The notes under the pieces were generated by a model, which was given only the letters and a program-made list of their open reading frames with translations, ran no database searches and was not told the DNA's origin. A stretch of 64,000 nucleotides of DNA from Ruminococcus sp. YRD2003 (GTDB lineage: Bacteria > Bacillota > Clostridia > Oscillospirales > Ruminococcaceae), in assembly GCA_900109435.1 (NCBI GenBank), contig FNZT01000007.1, positions 62,001 to 126,000 of the forward strand, given 5' to 3'. Both the position numbers and the translations under genes were made by a program. Positions 17,737 to 27,366 of the stretch are shown one piece after another (position 1 is the first letter of the stretch; each line of letters starts with the position of its first letter).

Positions 17737-18032
17737 TTTACGTTCAATATCTCCGTAAATCCAGTCATTTCAAGCACTTCTTTCACATATGGCGGCACAT
17801 TTTTGAGAATGAGCTCGCCGCCGTTGCTGTGCAGCTTCATGTATGTCTTTTTAAGCACGCGAAGTCCCGCGCTCGAAATGTACTTTAATCCCTGCATATT
17901 AAGTGTCAGGTCCTTGAAGCGGTCGGCAAGCTTGAGAAAAAGCTCGCAGACCTCATCTGCATTCTTGGTCTCGAGTCTTCCCGTGAGAATGAGCTCGCCG
18001 TTTTCACCACGGTCGATAAGCTTGATATCCAT
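17733..18032 (-). CDS. STAS-domain protein embedded in the type IV-like operon
   Basis: A 99-residue STAS domain with the phosphorylation-site motif YISSAGLRVLKK, 4-base coupled to the giant lectin gene and directly behind the VirB4 gene. The last codons of VirB4 (AAG AGG AGA) form its ribosome site. It is a paralogue of the STAS proteins at 6387 and 7363 but more diverged (EVLEMTGFTEILNVK end). An anti-sigma antagonist inside a secretion operon could let the machine report its own expression or assembly to the RsbW/PP2C switch. That feedback role is inference. Confidence 0.88.
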   Translation of the reverse strand: MDIKLIDRGENGELILTGRLETKNADEVCELFLKLADRFKDLTLNMQGLKYISSAGLRVLKKTYMKLHSNGGELILKNVPPYVKEVLEMTGFTEILNVK

Positions 18033-18033
18033 A

Positions 18034-21000
18034 TTATCTCCTCTTTCTTGCCTTCTTTATATAGTCTGTGAGGTCGTCGAGCGTTACCTCCATAGTAACG
18101 ACATCTATCTCCTCCATACGCTCTACGATGTCCATCTCGCTGTAGCTTCCGAGCTGTTCGTCGAGCAGCGCCATAATATCGAATTTAGGCGTAAAGCCTT
18201 CCTCATCGTTGTCCTCGAAGTCGTCCTCGCCGCTGATGACCTCTTCATCCTCGTCGAAGTCATCATCTTCTTCAAAGTCAAAGTCCTCGCCGAGGTCAAT
18301 GTCGTCCTCGTCGTCATCTTCGTACTCGTCGTAGTCTGAGTCCACTTCATCGTCTGAACCGTTCTCGCTGTTGTAGAATCTGAGTGCCTCTTCATCGTGA
18401 TCCGACAAATAATCGCGGCTTTCTCTTATATCTTCATACTCGTCGGTCTCTTCGTCATCGTCGGACTCGTCGTCGTAGAAGCTGAACTCACCGTCATCGT
18501 CGTCTTCGGATCCATCGTCCTCAAACTCTTCATCCTCATAGTCGTCGTATCTGTCGAGATCACTGTTCATATCGTCGTCCTCATACTCATCTTCTTCCTC
18601 TTCATCCATGTCGAAGAAGTGATATTCGTCTTCGTCATCATCTTCATCTTCGTCCTCATCGAAGAAGTTGTAATCATCGTCATCATCTTCTTCATCGTCG
18701 AAGTCGTTATCATCGTCGAGATCGTAGTCCTCGTCCTCGTCGTCATCATAGTCGAAGCCATTATCATTTTCCGCATCATCATAGACGCCTGAGTCGGGCT
18801 CATCGTCCTCGTCATAGCCGCCGAAGCCCTCATCGGTGCTTTCAGGCTGCTCGGACATCTCTGTGGGAGCCGCCTCCTCCTCTGAGAGTATAGGATCGAA
18901 ATCCCACGGGTCGTCCGACCGTTTCACCTGAGCAGTCGGAGCAGCCTGAACTGCCGACATCTCACGCTTGACCTCCGCACGTACTGCGGCAAGGATAGCA
19001 CCGATATCGAGCATAGGCTGGACTGCCTGCTGGGCGGGCTGGACAGGCTGGACCGTTGCAGGATAGCCTGTGTGGTGTTCTCTGCTGTGAGGTCTCTCAT
19101 TAGTAATACCCTCATCAGCTTCATCAGGTTGCGTGTCGACCTCATCAAAAGTGATGCCGCCGCTGCTCTCCTCCTCGGAGGTCTTGTCTGAATACAGGCT
19201 GTCTGCCTCTTCAGCAGTGATCTCGCTGAATGTGAAGCCCGATTCTCTGAGCTCCTCATACAGCTTATCGAACTCGTTATCATCCTTCCTCGCGGGAGCG
19301 TTGATATCGTGTATCTGACGGCTGTTACCGATGAAGTCCTCCCAGTTCACAGCTCCCTGCTCGCCGATGAAGTAGTGGCTCTGATAGCTTGGCTGCTCGA
19401 ACATCTCGACCATGGACTGCGGCACATCGACCATAAAGGACGAACGGCTCGTCGGGCTCATAATGGTGAATGCCATACCTCTCGGAGCGGTAACGATCTG
19501 TTCCTGCTCCATTTCGTTGATACCGCCTGCCTTCTCGTAGAGCTTGCAGAGGTCGTCCATATCATTAGGTGAAAGTCCAAAAATAAAGCTGTACTGACAC
19601 GCGTTTATGATAGCAGTGGATTTACGTGCTATCTCCTCGCTTCCCACGAAGTCCTTGATGTTCTGTGTTATTACTATCTGCATACCGTTGTACTTACGGA
19701 TACGCTTAGCGAGCTGGAACATGAAGTCGAGCGCAACGGGGAACTTGGTGTCGATGAAAACGTGCGCCTCATCTATTACGACTACGACCTTGCGCTTCAG
19801 GTTGTACTTGCGGTTATAGTCGCGGTTCTTGATTATCTCGTTGTCAATATACTTGAGTACCAGCAGCATCTGTGCGTTCGCGATGGTGGTATTGCGGTTC
19901 GCAAGCAGTGACTGGAAGTTGAATACCGAGAAATTCTCATCCGTTGTGATAGATGACGGACCGTTCCAGATATTGGCGTTTCTTCCGCCTGCCGCGAACT
20001 TCGATACATAGTTCACAAGGGTCTGGAGCATCGTTCTGAGATATTCGTTGTTCGTGCGCTCGAATTCCTCGAGCACAACATCGTACAGGTCGTCGAATAT
20101 CGGGTAGTCCTTCGCTGTAAGCTTTGAGAGGTCGGTCTCGACCGTTATACCCGCGTTCATATACATACGCTCGACGAGCGAATTGAGGTACTCAAGTGCC
20201 TCCTTGTCGATATCGGGGAGTATCTGCTTGAAGAATTCCTCGAGGAACTGGAGATGAGCCGCAAAGCTTCCGCCTGTTTCAGCCTCACTTGCTTCGTCGT
20301 CCTCAAGAGTTGTAATGATGTGGAAGGGGTTCAGACGTCCGAACTTAGCATTTCCGACGTTGATGACCTTGCCGTGGAGATTATGCGCAAGCTCAGTATA
20401 CTCGTTCTCGGGGTCGAGAATGAATATCTTCGAGTCCTCTGACGCCATATTCGTGAGTATCGACTTTGTTCCGTACGACTTACCAGAACCTGACTTACCG
20501 ATGATGACCATGTTGGAATTGACACGCTCGGAGTCACGGCGGAAGAAGTCGATGAATACGGGCACGCCGTCCTGCGTACCGAGGCGTATGCCGCCCTCAT
20601 CGGAAACGCGGGCATATATCCACGGGAACATTGCGGCGATAGTGCTTGAAGGCATACCTCTGCCATCCTTCAAAAACGGGTCATAGCCCGAAACCTGCGA
20701 GCCGATAAAGCCCTGTATCTGGTTGAAATCGAGAGCATTGAGCCTCATGCCCGTCTCCTGCCAGCTTCTGCGGACAGCCTTTTTCATATCCGCGATAACG
20801 GGAAGGTCAGAGTGCTTCACAGCCTCTGCATCTATCTCTCCTGTTCTTACCGAGTCATACATCGTGATGTAGATGTTGACGCTGAGCAGCGACTCGTTGT
20901 CCTGCTGCAAGGTCGCAAGCAGGTGGCTGAGGGTCTCTATGTGTGTCTGGAGCTCGATTATCTTTGAGTCGATATTCGTGTTGTTGTACTGACCGCGCAG

Positions 21001-22347
21001 CTCCTGCAAGGAGTGGTCAATAGCACGAATAGACTTTGTACGATCCATGGGCGTAGCTTTGACTACGACCTTGGTACCTGGGATAGACATTACACCCGCA
21101 AGCCATGCATCACCGACAACAGCAGGATACTTCACAACTCTCATCTCATGCGTAACTATCTTGTTGATGCGCGCATACCTTGAGTTGAAATTCACACTCT
21201 CGGGCATAGCCCAGATGATGTAATCCTTGGGGTCTATCTTGTCTATCTCGTGCTCGTCAAAGTCAAGGGAATTGGTATATTTAAGAAACACCGCAAGCTC
21301 CTTGTCTTCCGTGAGTCTGCGAACGACGAGCTCCCCCTGCCGGAGAGACGCCAGAGCAGCATTCGTATCGACAAGAAGCTGTCTCTTATCAATGTTGAAG
21401 AGCGCGAGGTAATAGAAGGGCTGGATGACCCTGTTTGTATAGCACAGGTCTCTTACACCATTGATACGGTCATATTGGATCTCTATTCTGCTCTGGAGCT
21501 CCGCCTCGGTCAGCAGACCGTTCTCATAAGAAGCTCTGAGCTCGTCTAATTTATCATACTCTTTTTCGAGATATTTGTCATAAACTATGGGACGCTCTAT
21601 CTTGATAATATTTGCGGCGTAGTCGTCGCGGACAGAGCGCAGTATCTGACCGAAGCAAGAATCTATTGAATTGCTGCGGCGATGCTGACTGAAGAAGCGG
21701 AACTCTACAGGGTCTATCTCGATGACAGTACCGTAGTATTTGCCGTTGTACTCGACAAAGCCGTCAGCGATACCTGTAAACGGGATGAGCTGCTCCATGC
21801 CGCTCTCCTTCTTATAGTTCTCCCTGCTTTCAGCCTTATTCTTCTTTTTGGCTTCACTTTTCTCCTTGCGCTTTTTCCAGACCTCGTTCTTCTTTTCGTC
21901 GCCGACGTCGCTGCTGCTCAGGAGCTTTTCCTCTTCCTTGTGCTGTTTTTTCTCATTCTTGATCTTGTCTATCTTCTCGGAGACAGAGAGCACCTCTGAG
22001 CCCTCGACCTTTTCGTCGAACCACTCATTCCACTGCTCTCCCTTTTTGCCCTTCCGGGTATCTGCGACGAGATGAGCATCTGTGAAGATACGCCAGAAGT
22101 GCTTGGGATAGGCTAAATATCTCAGAACATTGAGCATTATCACATAGTTCGGCTCAGTGTCGAGACGGAAGATGAGCCATGCGCCTGTGATGAGGATAGC
22201 GATGGCTATAATTACGCGAAAAGGAAAGGTCGAAAGAAGAACAAGGGTCACCAAAGCGAGCGTAATGATCCCGACGATGATATCGCCGAGTGTTACGCCT
22301 TTGAATAACTCTATTTTGACCTTAGTTTTACCTGGGATCAGCCTCAT
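18034..22347 (-). CDS. VirB4-like secretion ATPase with PrgI-like N-terminus and acidic tail
   Basis: A 1437-residue protein. Residues 1-90 hold two membrane helices like PrgI/VirB3-type subunits. A Lys/Glu-rich linker (100-185) is followed by a VirB4/TraE-type region. Walker A GKSGSGKS lies at 617-624 and Walker B VVVVIDEAH at 854-862. Beyond about 1000 a Pro/Gln linker leads to an Asp/Glu-dominated tail (about 1146-1405) and a short conserved-looking end. VirB4 proteins power assembly and substrate movement in type IV systems. AAGGAAGGGA precedes ATG 22347. Neighbours are VirB6-like and VirD4-like genes, but no relaxase. Typical VirB4 proteins are near 800 residues, so the tail is an unusual addition. 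Confidence 0.9.
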   Translation of the reverse strand: MRLIPGKTKVKIELFKGVTLGDIIVGIITLALVTLVLLSTFPFRVIIAIAILITGAWLIFRLDTEPNYVIMLNVLRYLAYPKHFWRIFTDAHLVADTRKGKKGEQWNEWFDEKVEGSEVLSVSEKIDKIKNEKKQHKEEEKLLSSSDVGDEKKNEVWKKRKEKSEAKKKNKAESRENYKKESGMEQLIPFTGIADGFVEYNGKYYGTVIEIDPVEFRFFSQHRRSNSIDSCFGQILRSVRDDYAANIIKIERPIVYDKYLEKEYDKLDELRASYENGLLTEAELQSRIEIQYDRINGVRDLCYTNRVIQPFYYLALFNIDKRQLLVDTNAALASLRQGELVVRRLTEDKELAVFLKYTNSLDFDEHEIDKIDPKDYIIWAMPESVNFNSRYARINKIVTHEMRVVKYPAVVGDAWLAGVMSIPGTKVVVKATPMDRTKSIRAIDHSLQELRGQYNNTNIDSKIIELQTHIETLSHLLATLQQDNESLLSVNIYITMYDSVRTGEIDAEAVKHSDLPVIADMKKAVRRSWQETGMRLNALDFNQIQGFIGSQVSGYDPFLKDGRGMPSSTIAAMFPWIYARVSDEGGIRLGTQDGVPVFIDFFRRDSERVNSNMVIIGKSGSGKSYGTKSILTNMASEDSKIFILDPENEYTELAHNLHGKVINVGNAKFGRLNPFHIITTLEDDEASEAETGGSFAAHLQFLEEFFKQILPDIDKEALEYLNSLVERMYMNAGITVETDLSKLTAKDYPIFDDLYDVVLEEFERTNNEYLRTMLQTLVNYVSKFAAGGRNANIWNGPSSITTDENFSVFNFQSLLANRNTTIANAQMLLVLKYIDNEIIKNRDYNRKYNLKRKVVVVIDEAHVFIDTKFPVALDFMFQLAKRIRKYNGMQIVITQNIKDFVGSEEIARKSTAIINACQYSFIFGLSPNDMDDLCKLYEKAGGINEMEQEQIVTAPRGMAFTIMSPTSRSSFMVDVPQSMVEMFEQPSYQSHYFIGEQGAVNWEDFIGNSRQIHDINAPARKDDNEFDKLYEELRESGFTFSEITAEEADSLYSDKTSEEESSGGITFDEVDTQPDEADEGITNERPHSREHHTGYPATVQPVQPAQQAVQPMLDIGAILAAVRAEVKREMSAVQAAPTAQVKRSDDPWDFDPILSEEEAAPTEMSEQPESTDEGFGGYDEDDEPDSGVYDDAENDNGFDYDDDEDEDYDLDDDNDFDDEEDDDDDYNFFDEDEDEDDDEDEYHFFDMDEEEEDEYEDDDMNSDLDRYDDYEDEEFEDDGSEDDDDGEFSFYDDESDDDEETDEYEDIRESRDYLSDHDEEALRFYNSENGSDDEVDSDYDEYEDDDEDDIDLGEDFDFEEDDDFDEDEEVISGEDDFEDNDEEGFTPKFDIMALLDEQLGSYSEMDIVERMEEIDVVTMEVTLDDLTDYIKKARKRR
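18132..18912 (-). repeat. low-complexity Asp/Glu-coding tract in VirB4 tail
   Basis: The region encodes long runs of Asp and Glu with scattered Tyr, Phe and Ser (for example DEDEDDDEDEYHFFDM). At DNA level it is dominated by short GAT/GAC/GAA/GAG repeats, so it is a candidate for slippage length variation. Its antisense reading gives a spurious hydrophobic frame. Confidence 0.8.
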
Positions 22348-22389
22348 CTTTTGTTCCCTTCCTTTTCGCGTGTAAAAGTGTTTCCTTTT

Positions 22390-25300
22390 TTAGCTGTTTC
22401 TGTTTGTGTTCTGATTCTTCGGCGGATCGTTTGAAACGTTGTTCGCCAGATCATTCAGTATACTGTTTCCGCTGTTGCTCTTCGGGTCTACCGATGGTCT
22501 CGTCAGCGGAGGCGGTGAGCTCAGAGGAGTCGTGTTCGGAGTCGAGGGTTGATTCGTATCATTTGAACTCTCGCTCGTCGTGGTGCTGCCATACTGCGGA
22601 GGCGTATAATCTCCAAAGCTGTCATCATCGTCGTCCTCATCATCGTCTTTCTTATCATCAAGCTTGTTGAACATCGGCTGATTGTTCGTAGGAACTGAAG
22701 AACTGCTGCCCTTTTTATCATCATGAACATCAAAGAGCCAGTCGCCGAATTCCTCAATGGTGGAGCCGATGCCCTCGACAGCCGATACACCGACTGAAGC
22801 AGTCGTTTTGACAGCGCCGTCAGCCTTGTCGCCGACCTTGCTCCAGAAGCCCTTTTCATCCTTGCCGTTCTTCTTATCATCGGAATCGTCTGAACCGCCG
22901 CTTGACGAACTGTAATTCGGAACGACATTCTCGTTCTCAGGTATCACGCCGCCGCCCTGGTGCGGGAGCTTCTGCTCCGTAGCCTCATCCTGAGCCGAAT
23001 TGAGCGGATTGATCGGCGGGCGGGTGTTGTTTGTCTGCTGTGGAGTAGTCTGTCCCTGCTGAGCGGGCTTAGGCGGCTGAGCCGTACCCGACTGATTTGT
23101 GGGCATAGAGCCTGTAAATGGTCTGCTCTGCTGTGTACTTGTACTTGTGCTTGATGAAGAGGGTCTGCCCTGAGTTGTATTCGCGTTCGTCGAAGGAGTT
23201 CTGCTCTGATTTGTATTCGAGCTCGTCGAAGGAGTTCTGCTCTGATTTGTGTTCACGCTGCCTCTTCTTGGCGGAGTCTGCGTAATCGCTTCTGAAGAAG
23301 GCTGAGTCTCCGATGTCTGTTCGCCGCCCTGATGATCTGTTGCAGACGACTGAACGCCGCCCTGCTGTGTCGGCAGGCCCATAGCGTTTGCTGCAAGATT
23401 CACTCCCGCATTCAATACATCGCCAACTACTCCGAGCGGAGACTGTCCGCTGCCCTGCTGGTTTTTATCCTGCTGACCTGATGAAACAGGACCACTTTCC
23501 GATAAAGATGATGTTTCCATAACGTTTGCAGCCAGATTTGATGCTGTATCCACTATGCTGCCGATGCCCGACTGCGACTGAGGAAGATTCCCCTGACTGT
23601 TGCTCGTGGGATTTGTATTCTGCGTATTTGACGTTGTGCTCGGAGCCGGAGATGGCGGATTCTGAGTATTCGACTTCGGCGGATTCAGAGAAGGAGGAGC
23701 AGAAAGAGGTTTGTTTCCTGAATTGCTGCCCTTGTCTCCGTCCTCGCTCTTGGTACCGAGCGACCTCAAGCCCTTGCCTGCCCAGCTCTCGGCGCCGCCA
23801 ACAACTCCTGTAACGCCCTTGGTCGTGCCGCCTGCTAAGGTTCCTGCGCCCTTCACTACATTGCCGAGTTCAGTACCTGTCATTTCGTTTATTGCGTCGC
23901 CTGCTAACTCGGTTCCTGCCTCTACGATTCCGCCGCCGAGTTCACCCGCAAACGATGTAACAGCTCCAAGGCCCTGTAAGGCATATCCCGCAGCTGTTGC
24001 AACACCTCTGCCGAACGCAGCCGCATTGCTGTCGCCGCCGTCACCCGCGCCCGAACCCGAGGAGCTCGCGCTGCCTGACGAGCTGCTGCCTGAACCTGAG
24101 CCCTGCTGGCTGAGATTGCTTCTGTTGGGCAGGTTCGTATTATTCTGCGCACTGCCCTGCTGGCTGACATTGCTTCTGTTGGGCAGATTCGTATTATTCT
24201 GCGTACCGCCCTGCTGATCGTTCTTATTCTGAGGACCGTTCATAGCCTCATCAGCCTTATTTGCACCATCAGCAAGTGCCTGCGTAGGATTCTTTATCAG
24301 GTCGCCTGCATTTGTGCCTGTAACAGTATTGACAGTTTCTCCTGCAAGCTGTCCTGCCGCGTTAACAGTATTTGCGACACCTGTAAGAGCTGCACCCAGC
24401 ATCTGAGTGCCGAGATTGCCTTTCTGCGGACCGTTCTGTCCGCTGCCCTGTCCGCCTCCTTGTCCGCCTTTACGCGAAGGCGGAGGATTCTTCAGGCCGC
24501 CGGAGCCGTTTCCACTGCCATTGCCGCTTCCGCCGCCCGAGCCGATAAGCGAGCTTGCGCTCTGTCCATTACCGCCGCTATTGCTTTTAAGGAAGCTCTC
24601 GCTCGCGCCCGAGTTGATATTCTTGGTAGAATCCTCGCCTGAGCCCAATCCGCCGAGCTTTTCGCCTGCCCAGCTTGCTGTGGACTTGCTGCCCTCGTAC
24701 AAACCGCCGAGCAGACCTTTGTTTCTGAGTGTACCTGCAATGCCGCGGCGACCGTCGTCGTCACTTGCACCGACAAGTCCGCGCCAGCCTGTCTTGACTG
24801 TGCCCTTACCTACCTTCCATGCACCCTTGAGACCAAGCTTGCCGGCAGCAGCACCGAGGCCGAGAGCGCCCTGTGCCATACCCATCATCTTGCCGCGTAC
24901 GTCGTTTCCGACATCGCCTGCGAAGAGTGACTGCTGTCCTGCCGAGTCAGCGAGGATACCTGTGAGAAGTCCGTTAGCTCTCTGAACGGCGATAACGCCT
25001 GCCCAGATAGCGATGAGCTTGCCGAGCATATCAAGGTAGATATTTTCCGAGAGCTGTAGACTCGGGCTCATGATAACAGGCACGAATATCAGGAACAGTC
25101 GCATTGAAATGACCGTCGCGAATACCGAGAATGCCTGAATAATGAACGCCGTTACCCACTGCTTGAATTTTTGTCCGTCGTCCATAGGCATGATACCTAT
25201 GATAGGAGGAGCTATGATGTAGAGGAAGAGCAGGTTGAATATTCGTACTATACATGATACGATGATGATACCCATATTGATTATCAGCACGAAGCATGAG

Positions 25301-26385
25301 AAGAATACGACAATATAGTTCGTCTTTTCGTACGAGATATCGAAATCCTGATTGACCTGGTCGAGGTCGTAGGCGTCCTTGATACCGTAATAGTAGGGCA
25401 GACGGCAGTTATCGGTGAACTTTGGCGCCTTATTGAACGCTTCGTTTCGGGCTGCTGCTGTCTTACCTATACCCATTGTACCGATGAGGAATACCACACG
25501 TCCGAGGTCGACGTCCTCGTTCTTGAACTTGTAAGTCCTGTCATAAGACTTGAGCGCGTGAAAGCTCGGGTCTGTTTTCATAACAGTCATACAGTTGCTG
25601 AGCGAATTTGCAATAGCCTCGTTGTAGACATCCACGGGAGCCTCGGTGTTATAATTCGCAGCAGCGGCTATATCCTGCAATACCGACTGCCACGTATTGA
25701 CTGTCTTGCCGTTTGAATCAACGGTCTCGTAGTAGAAGTCGAAAACACCTGTGTCCGCAAGATAGCGGAGGTCTCCGCGTATCTCGTTATAGCAGGTATT
25801 GAGGTTATATCGGTTCTTGTACGAGGGGTTGAGCGAATAGTTTCCGACGGTATTGAATATACGCGCCATAGCCGCGAACTGCTCGTCCGTGAAGTCGATA
25901 TGAGGCTTCAGAGTGTTATCTTCGCCGTCATCAAAAGCCTTAGTTACCGATGTCATAAGAACATTGGTAAACGCTACGACTACCGTCATACTGAAATGAA
26001 GGCAGAGTATGATCAGGATACTGCGGAACAGGCTGCGGAGTATCTGTCCGTATGTAGACTTCATTTTGTCGTCCACATCGAACAGTTTTCGTATGACCGC
26101 TATTATCGAGAACATAAACGCAAAAGTTATTCCGATAGCAGCCATTCCGCGGAAAACACCCGCAATAGCCGAGTTATTGAAGAACACCTCTATCAGATAG
26201 GGGTCGTCGTCTCCGTATTTTACAGTGGCAGTTCCGGAAAAAATGCCAAAAAGCTGCTGTAACCAGTCGATAAACTGGCAGACTAATATTTCGATAGTAT
26301 ATAACGCTTTATGTACAAAATTGTACATGACATAGTCAAAGCCGCTTTTTATGACGCTGCCAAAATCTATATCTAAGAAATCCAT
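22390..26385 (-). CDS. VirB6/TrbL-like polytopic protein with long Gly/Ser/Gln/Asn/Pro-rich tail
   Basis: A 1331-residue protein. Several membrane helices lie near residues 72-97, 118-142, 355-395, 408-440 and 452-470, with a large polar loop between about 145 and 350. This fits a VirB6/TrbL-type inner-membrane channel component. From ~500 to the end it is low-complexity, with Gly/Ala helices followed by Gln, Asn, Ser, Pro and Thr repeats. The polar loop has a complete P-loop pattern, GTMGIGKT, at 302-309. The ATG at 26385 follows the upstream stop closely; the ribosome site is weak, so coupling is likely. The length is about three times that of usual VirB6 proteins. Confidence 0.8.
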   Translation of the reverse strand: MDFLDIDFGSVIKSGFDYVMYNFVHKALYTIEILVCQFIDWLQQLFGIFSGTATVKYGDDDPYLIEVFFNNSAIAGVFRGMAAIGITFAFMFSIIAVIRKLFDVDDKMKSTYGQILRSLFRSILIILCLHFSMTVVVAFTNVLMTSVTKAFDDGEDNTLKPHIDFTDEQFAAMARIFNTVGNYSLNPSYKNRYNLNTCYNEIRGDLRYLADTGVFDFYYETVDSNGKTVNTWQSVLQDIAAAANYNTEAPVDVYNEAIANSLSNCMTVMKTDPSFHALKSYDRTYKFKNEDVDLGRVVFLIGTMGIGKTAAARNEAFNKAPKFTDNCRLPYYYGIKDAYDLDQVNQDFDISYEKTNYIVVFFSCFVLIINMGIIIVSCIVRIFNLLFLYIIAPPIIGIMPMDDGQKFKQWVTAFIIQAFSVFATVISMRLFLIFVPVIMSPSLQLSENIYLDMLGKLIAIWAGVIAVQRANGLLTGILADSAGQQSLFAGDVGNDVRGKMMGMAQGALGLGAAAGKLGLKGAWKVGKGTVKTGWRGLVGASDDDGRRGIAGTLRNKGLLGGLYEGSKSTASWAGEKLGGLGSGEDSTKNINSGASESFLKSNSGGNGQSASSLIGSGGGSGNGSGNGSGGLKNPPPSRKGGQGGGQGSGQNGPQKGNLGTQMLGAALTGVANTVNAAGQLAGETVNTVTGTNAGDLIKNPTQALADGANKADEAMNGPQNKNDQQGGTQNNTNLPNRSNVSQQGSAQNNTNLPNRSNLSQQGSGSGSSSSGSASSSGSGAGDGGDSNAAAFGRGVATAAGYALQGLGAVTSFAGELGGGIVEAGTELAGDAINEMTGTELGNVVKGAGTLAGGTTKGVTGVVGGAESWAGKGLRSLGTKSEDGDKGSNSGNKPLSAPPSLNPPKSNTQNPPSPAPSTTSNTQNTNPTSNSQGNLPQSQSGIGSIVDTASNLAANVMETSSLSESGPVSSGQQDKNQQGSGQSPLGVVGDVLNAGVNLAANAMGLPTQQGGVQSSATDHQGGEQTSETQPSSEAITQTPPRRGSVNTNQSRTPSTSSNTNQSRTPSTNANTTQGRPSSSSTSTSTQQSRPFTGSMPTNQSGTAQPPKPAQQGQTTPQQTNNTRPPINPLNSAQDEATEQKLPHQGGGVIPENENVVPNYSSSSGGSDDSDDKKNGKDEKGFWSKVGDKADGAVKTTASVGVSAVEGIGSTIEEFGDWLFDVHDDKKGSSSSVPTNNQPMFNKLDDKKDDDEDDDDDSFGDYTPPQYGSTTTSESSNDTNQPSTPNTTPLSSPPPLTRPSVDPKSNSGNSILNDLANNVSNDPPKNQNTNRNS
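23188..23259 (-). repeat. two tandem 36-base units in the VirB6-like tail
   Basis: Two near-identical 36-base units (23188-23223, 23224-23259) encode repeated NQSRTPS-containing 12-residue blocks. In-frame tandem units of this kind vary easily in copy number. Confidence 0.7.
24101..24208 (-). repeat. two tandem 54-base units in the VirB6-like tail
   Basis: Units 24101-24154 and 24155-24208 differ at a few positions and encode an 18-residue block containing NLPNRSN and SQQGS. The in-frame duplication looks recent. Confidence 0.75.
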
Positions 26386-26388
26386 AAA

Positions 26389-27330
26389 TTACCGCACTTT
26401 CAGTCTCTTTCTTGCCAGATACATATACACTGCCGCCGCAGCGATGACAGCTATGGCGAGCAGTCCGAATAATAAGCCCTGATAGTTCAGGTACATCCCT
26501 ATAGTAAACTTTTCCGTGACGGAGTTGCCTGCGTCATCGGTGATTATCGCGACATAGTCCCCTGGACTGCGAAGGGTATTATCGAGCTTGAACGATACCT
26601 TCTTTCCGTCGCGGGTCAGTTCGATAGTATCGCTTTTTTCCAGCCCCGTTATCACAACAGGACCTCTTGCCACCCCGTTTGTTACGCCCTCAAATACGAC
26701 CTGAGGCGGGGTATGGTCAATAACGAGTTTCAATCCGAAGTTTTTGTCAGCGGGAACGCATCTATATGATACCACATAGGAGCCCTCCTCCGTGAAATCG
26801 ACGGTGTTCGAGCTCCTGATGAACTGCGGAGCGCCGTCGATAGTTACCTCCGTTATCTCAAAGTCTGACGGAAGACGCAGACTGCTCACCATTCCCGTTT
26901 TCACGGGAGTGACAGTGAAGGATGTGAGCCTCTCCTCCGAATCGGTGCCTGTAGCCACTACCGCATACGAACCGAAAGCACTTATGCTTGAAAAGTCTGT
27001 GCCGTCGAGCACCTTTCCGTCCCTGTAGAGCTTTACGTGGACGGTATCGTCGATCGCGAGACTGACGGCGCTCGTTGTAACGGCTCCGTCGGGAACGCTT
27101 ACGGCAACTCCCTCGTTCGCATCGGCGACATTATACTTGAACATTTTTGTCTTCGCATCATAATAGCTCCCGTCGGAGAGAGGTATGATATTTTCGTTTA
27201 CAGCCTCTTCGCTGCCAACAGGCTGACCTGTATAAACATCGACTTCGCCCTCATAATCCATATCCATACTATTGGAAGATACGGCGACAGCCAGAGCAAC
27301 AGGCACTGCAAACAGGTTTGACAGGAACAT
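26389..27330 (-). CDS. exported membrane protein with Ig-like domain
   Basis: A 313-residue protein. It has an N-terminal signal segment (FLSNLFAVPVALAVAVSS), a beta-rich outside region and an Ig-like module (about residues 210-280, PPQVVFEGVTN..GDYVAIITDDAGN). A C-terminal membrane helix with a basic stop-transfer end (ARKRLKVR) completes it. The start at ATG 27330 has AAGGAG 8 bases upstream, so it is preferred over TTG 27336. It lies between the VirD4-like and VirB6-like genes. I infer a surface-exposed structural or adapter subunit of the machine; no standard VirB homology is recognised. Confidence 0.8.
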   Translation of the reverse strand: MFLSNLFAVPVALAVAVSSNSMDMDYEGEVDVYTGQPVGSEEAVNENIIPLSDGSYYDAKTKMFKYNVADANEGVAVSVPDGAVTTSAVSLAIDDTVHVKLYRDGKVLDGTDFSSISAFGSYAVVATGTDSEERLTSFTVTPVKTGMVSSLRLPSDFEITEVTIDGAPQFIRSSNTVDFTEEGSYVVSYRCVPADKNFGLKLVIDHTPPQVVFEGVTNGVARGPVVITGLEKSDTIELTRDGKKVSFKLDNTLRSPGDYVAIITDDAGNSVTEKFTIGMYLNYQGLLFGLLAIAVIAAAAVYMYLARKRLKVR

Positions 27331-27366
27331 TTCCAACTCTCCTTTATACTATTATAATATGTTCAA

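Noticed and set aside
18397..18792. 131-residue very hydrophobic plus-strand frame resembling a membrane protein
   Set aside because: It is the complement of the Asp/Glu-coding VirB4 tail; Asp/Glu codons read backwards give Val, Ile, Phe and Leu.
23188..24208. CRISPR-like tandem repeats
   Set aside because: The repeats are in frame within the VirB6-like coding sequence, contiguous and without spacers.
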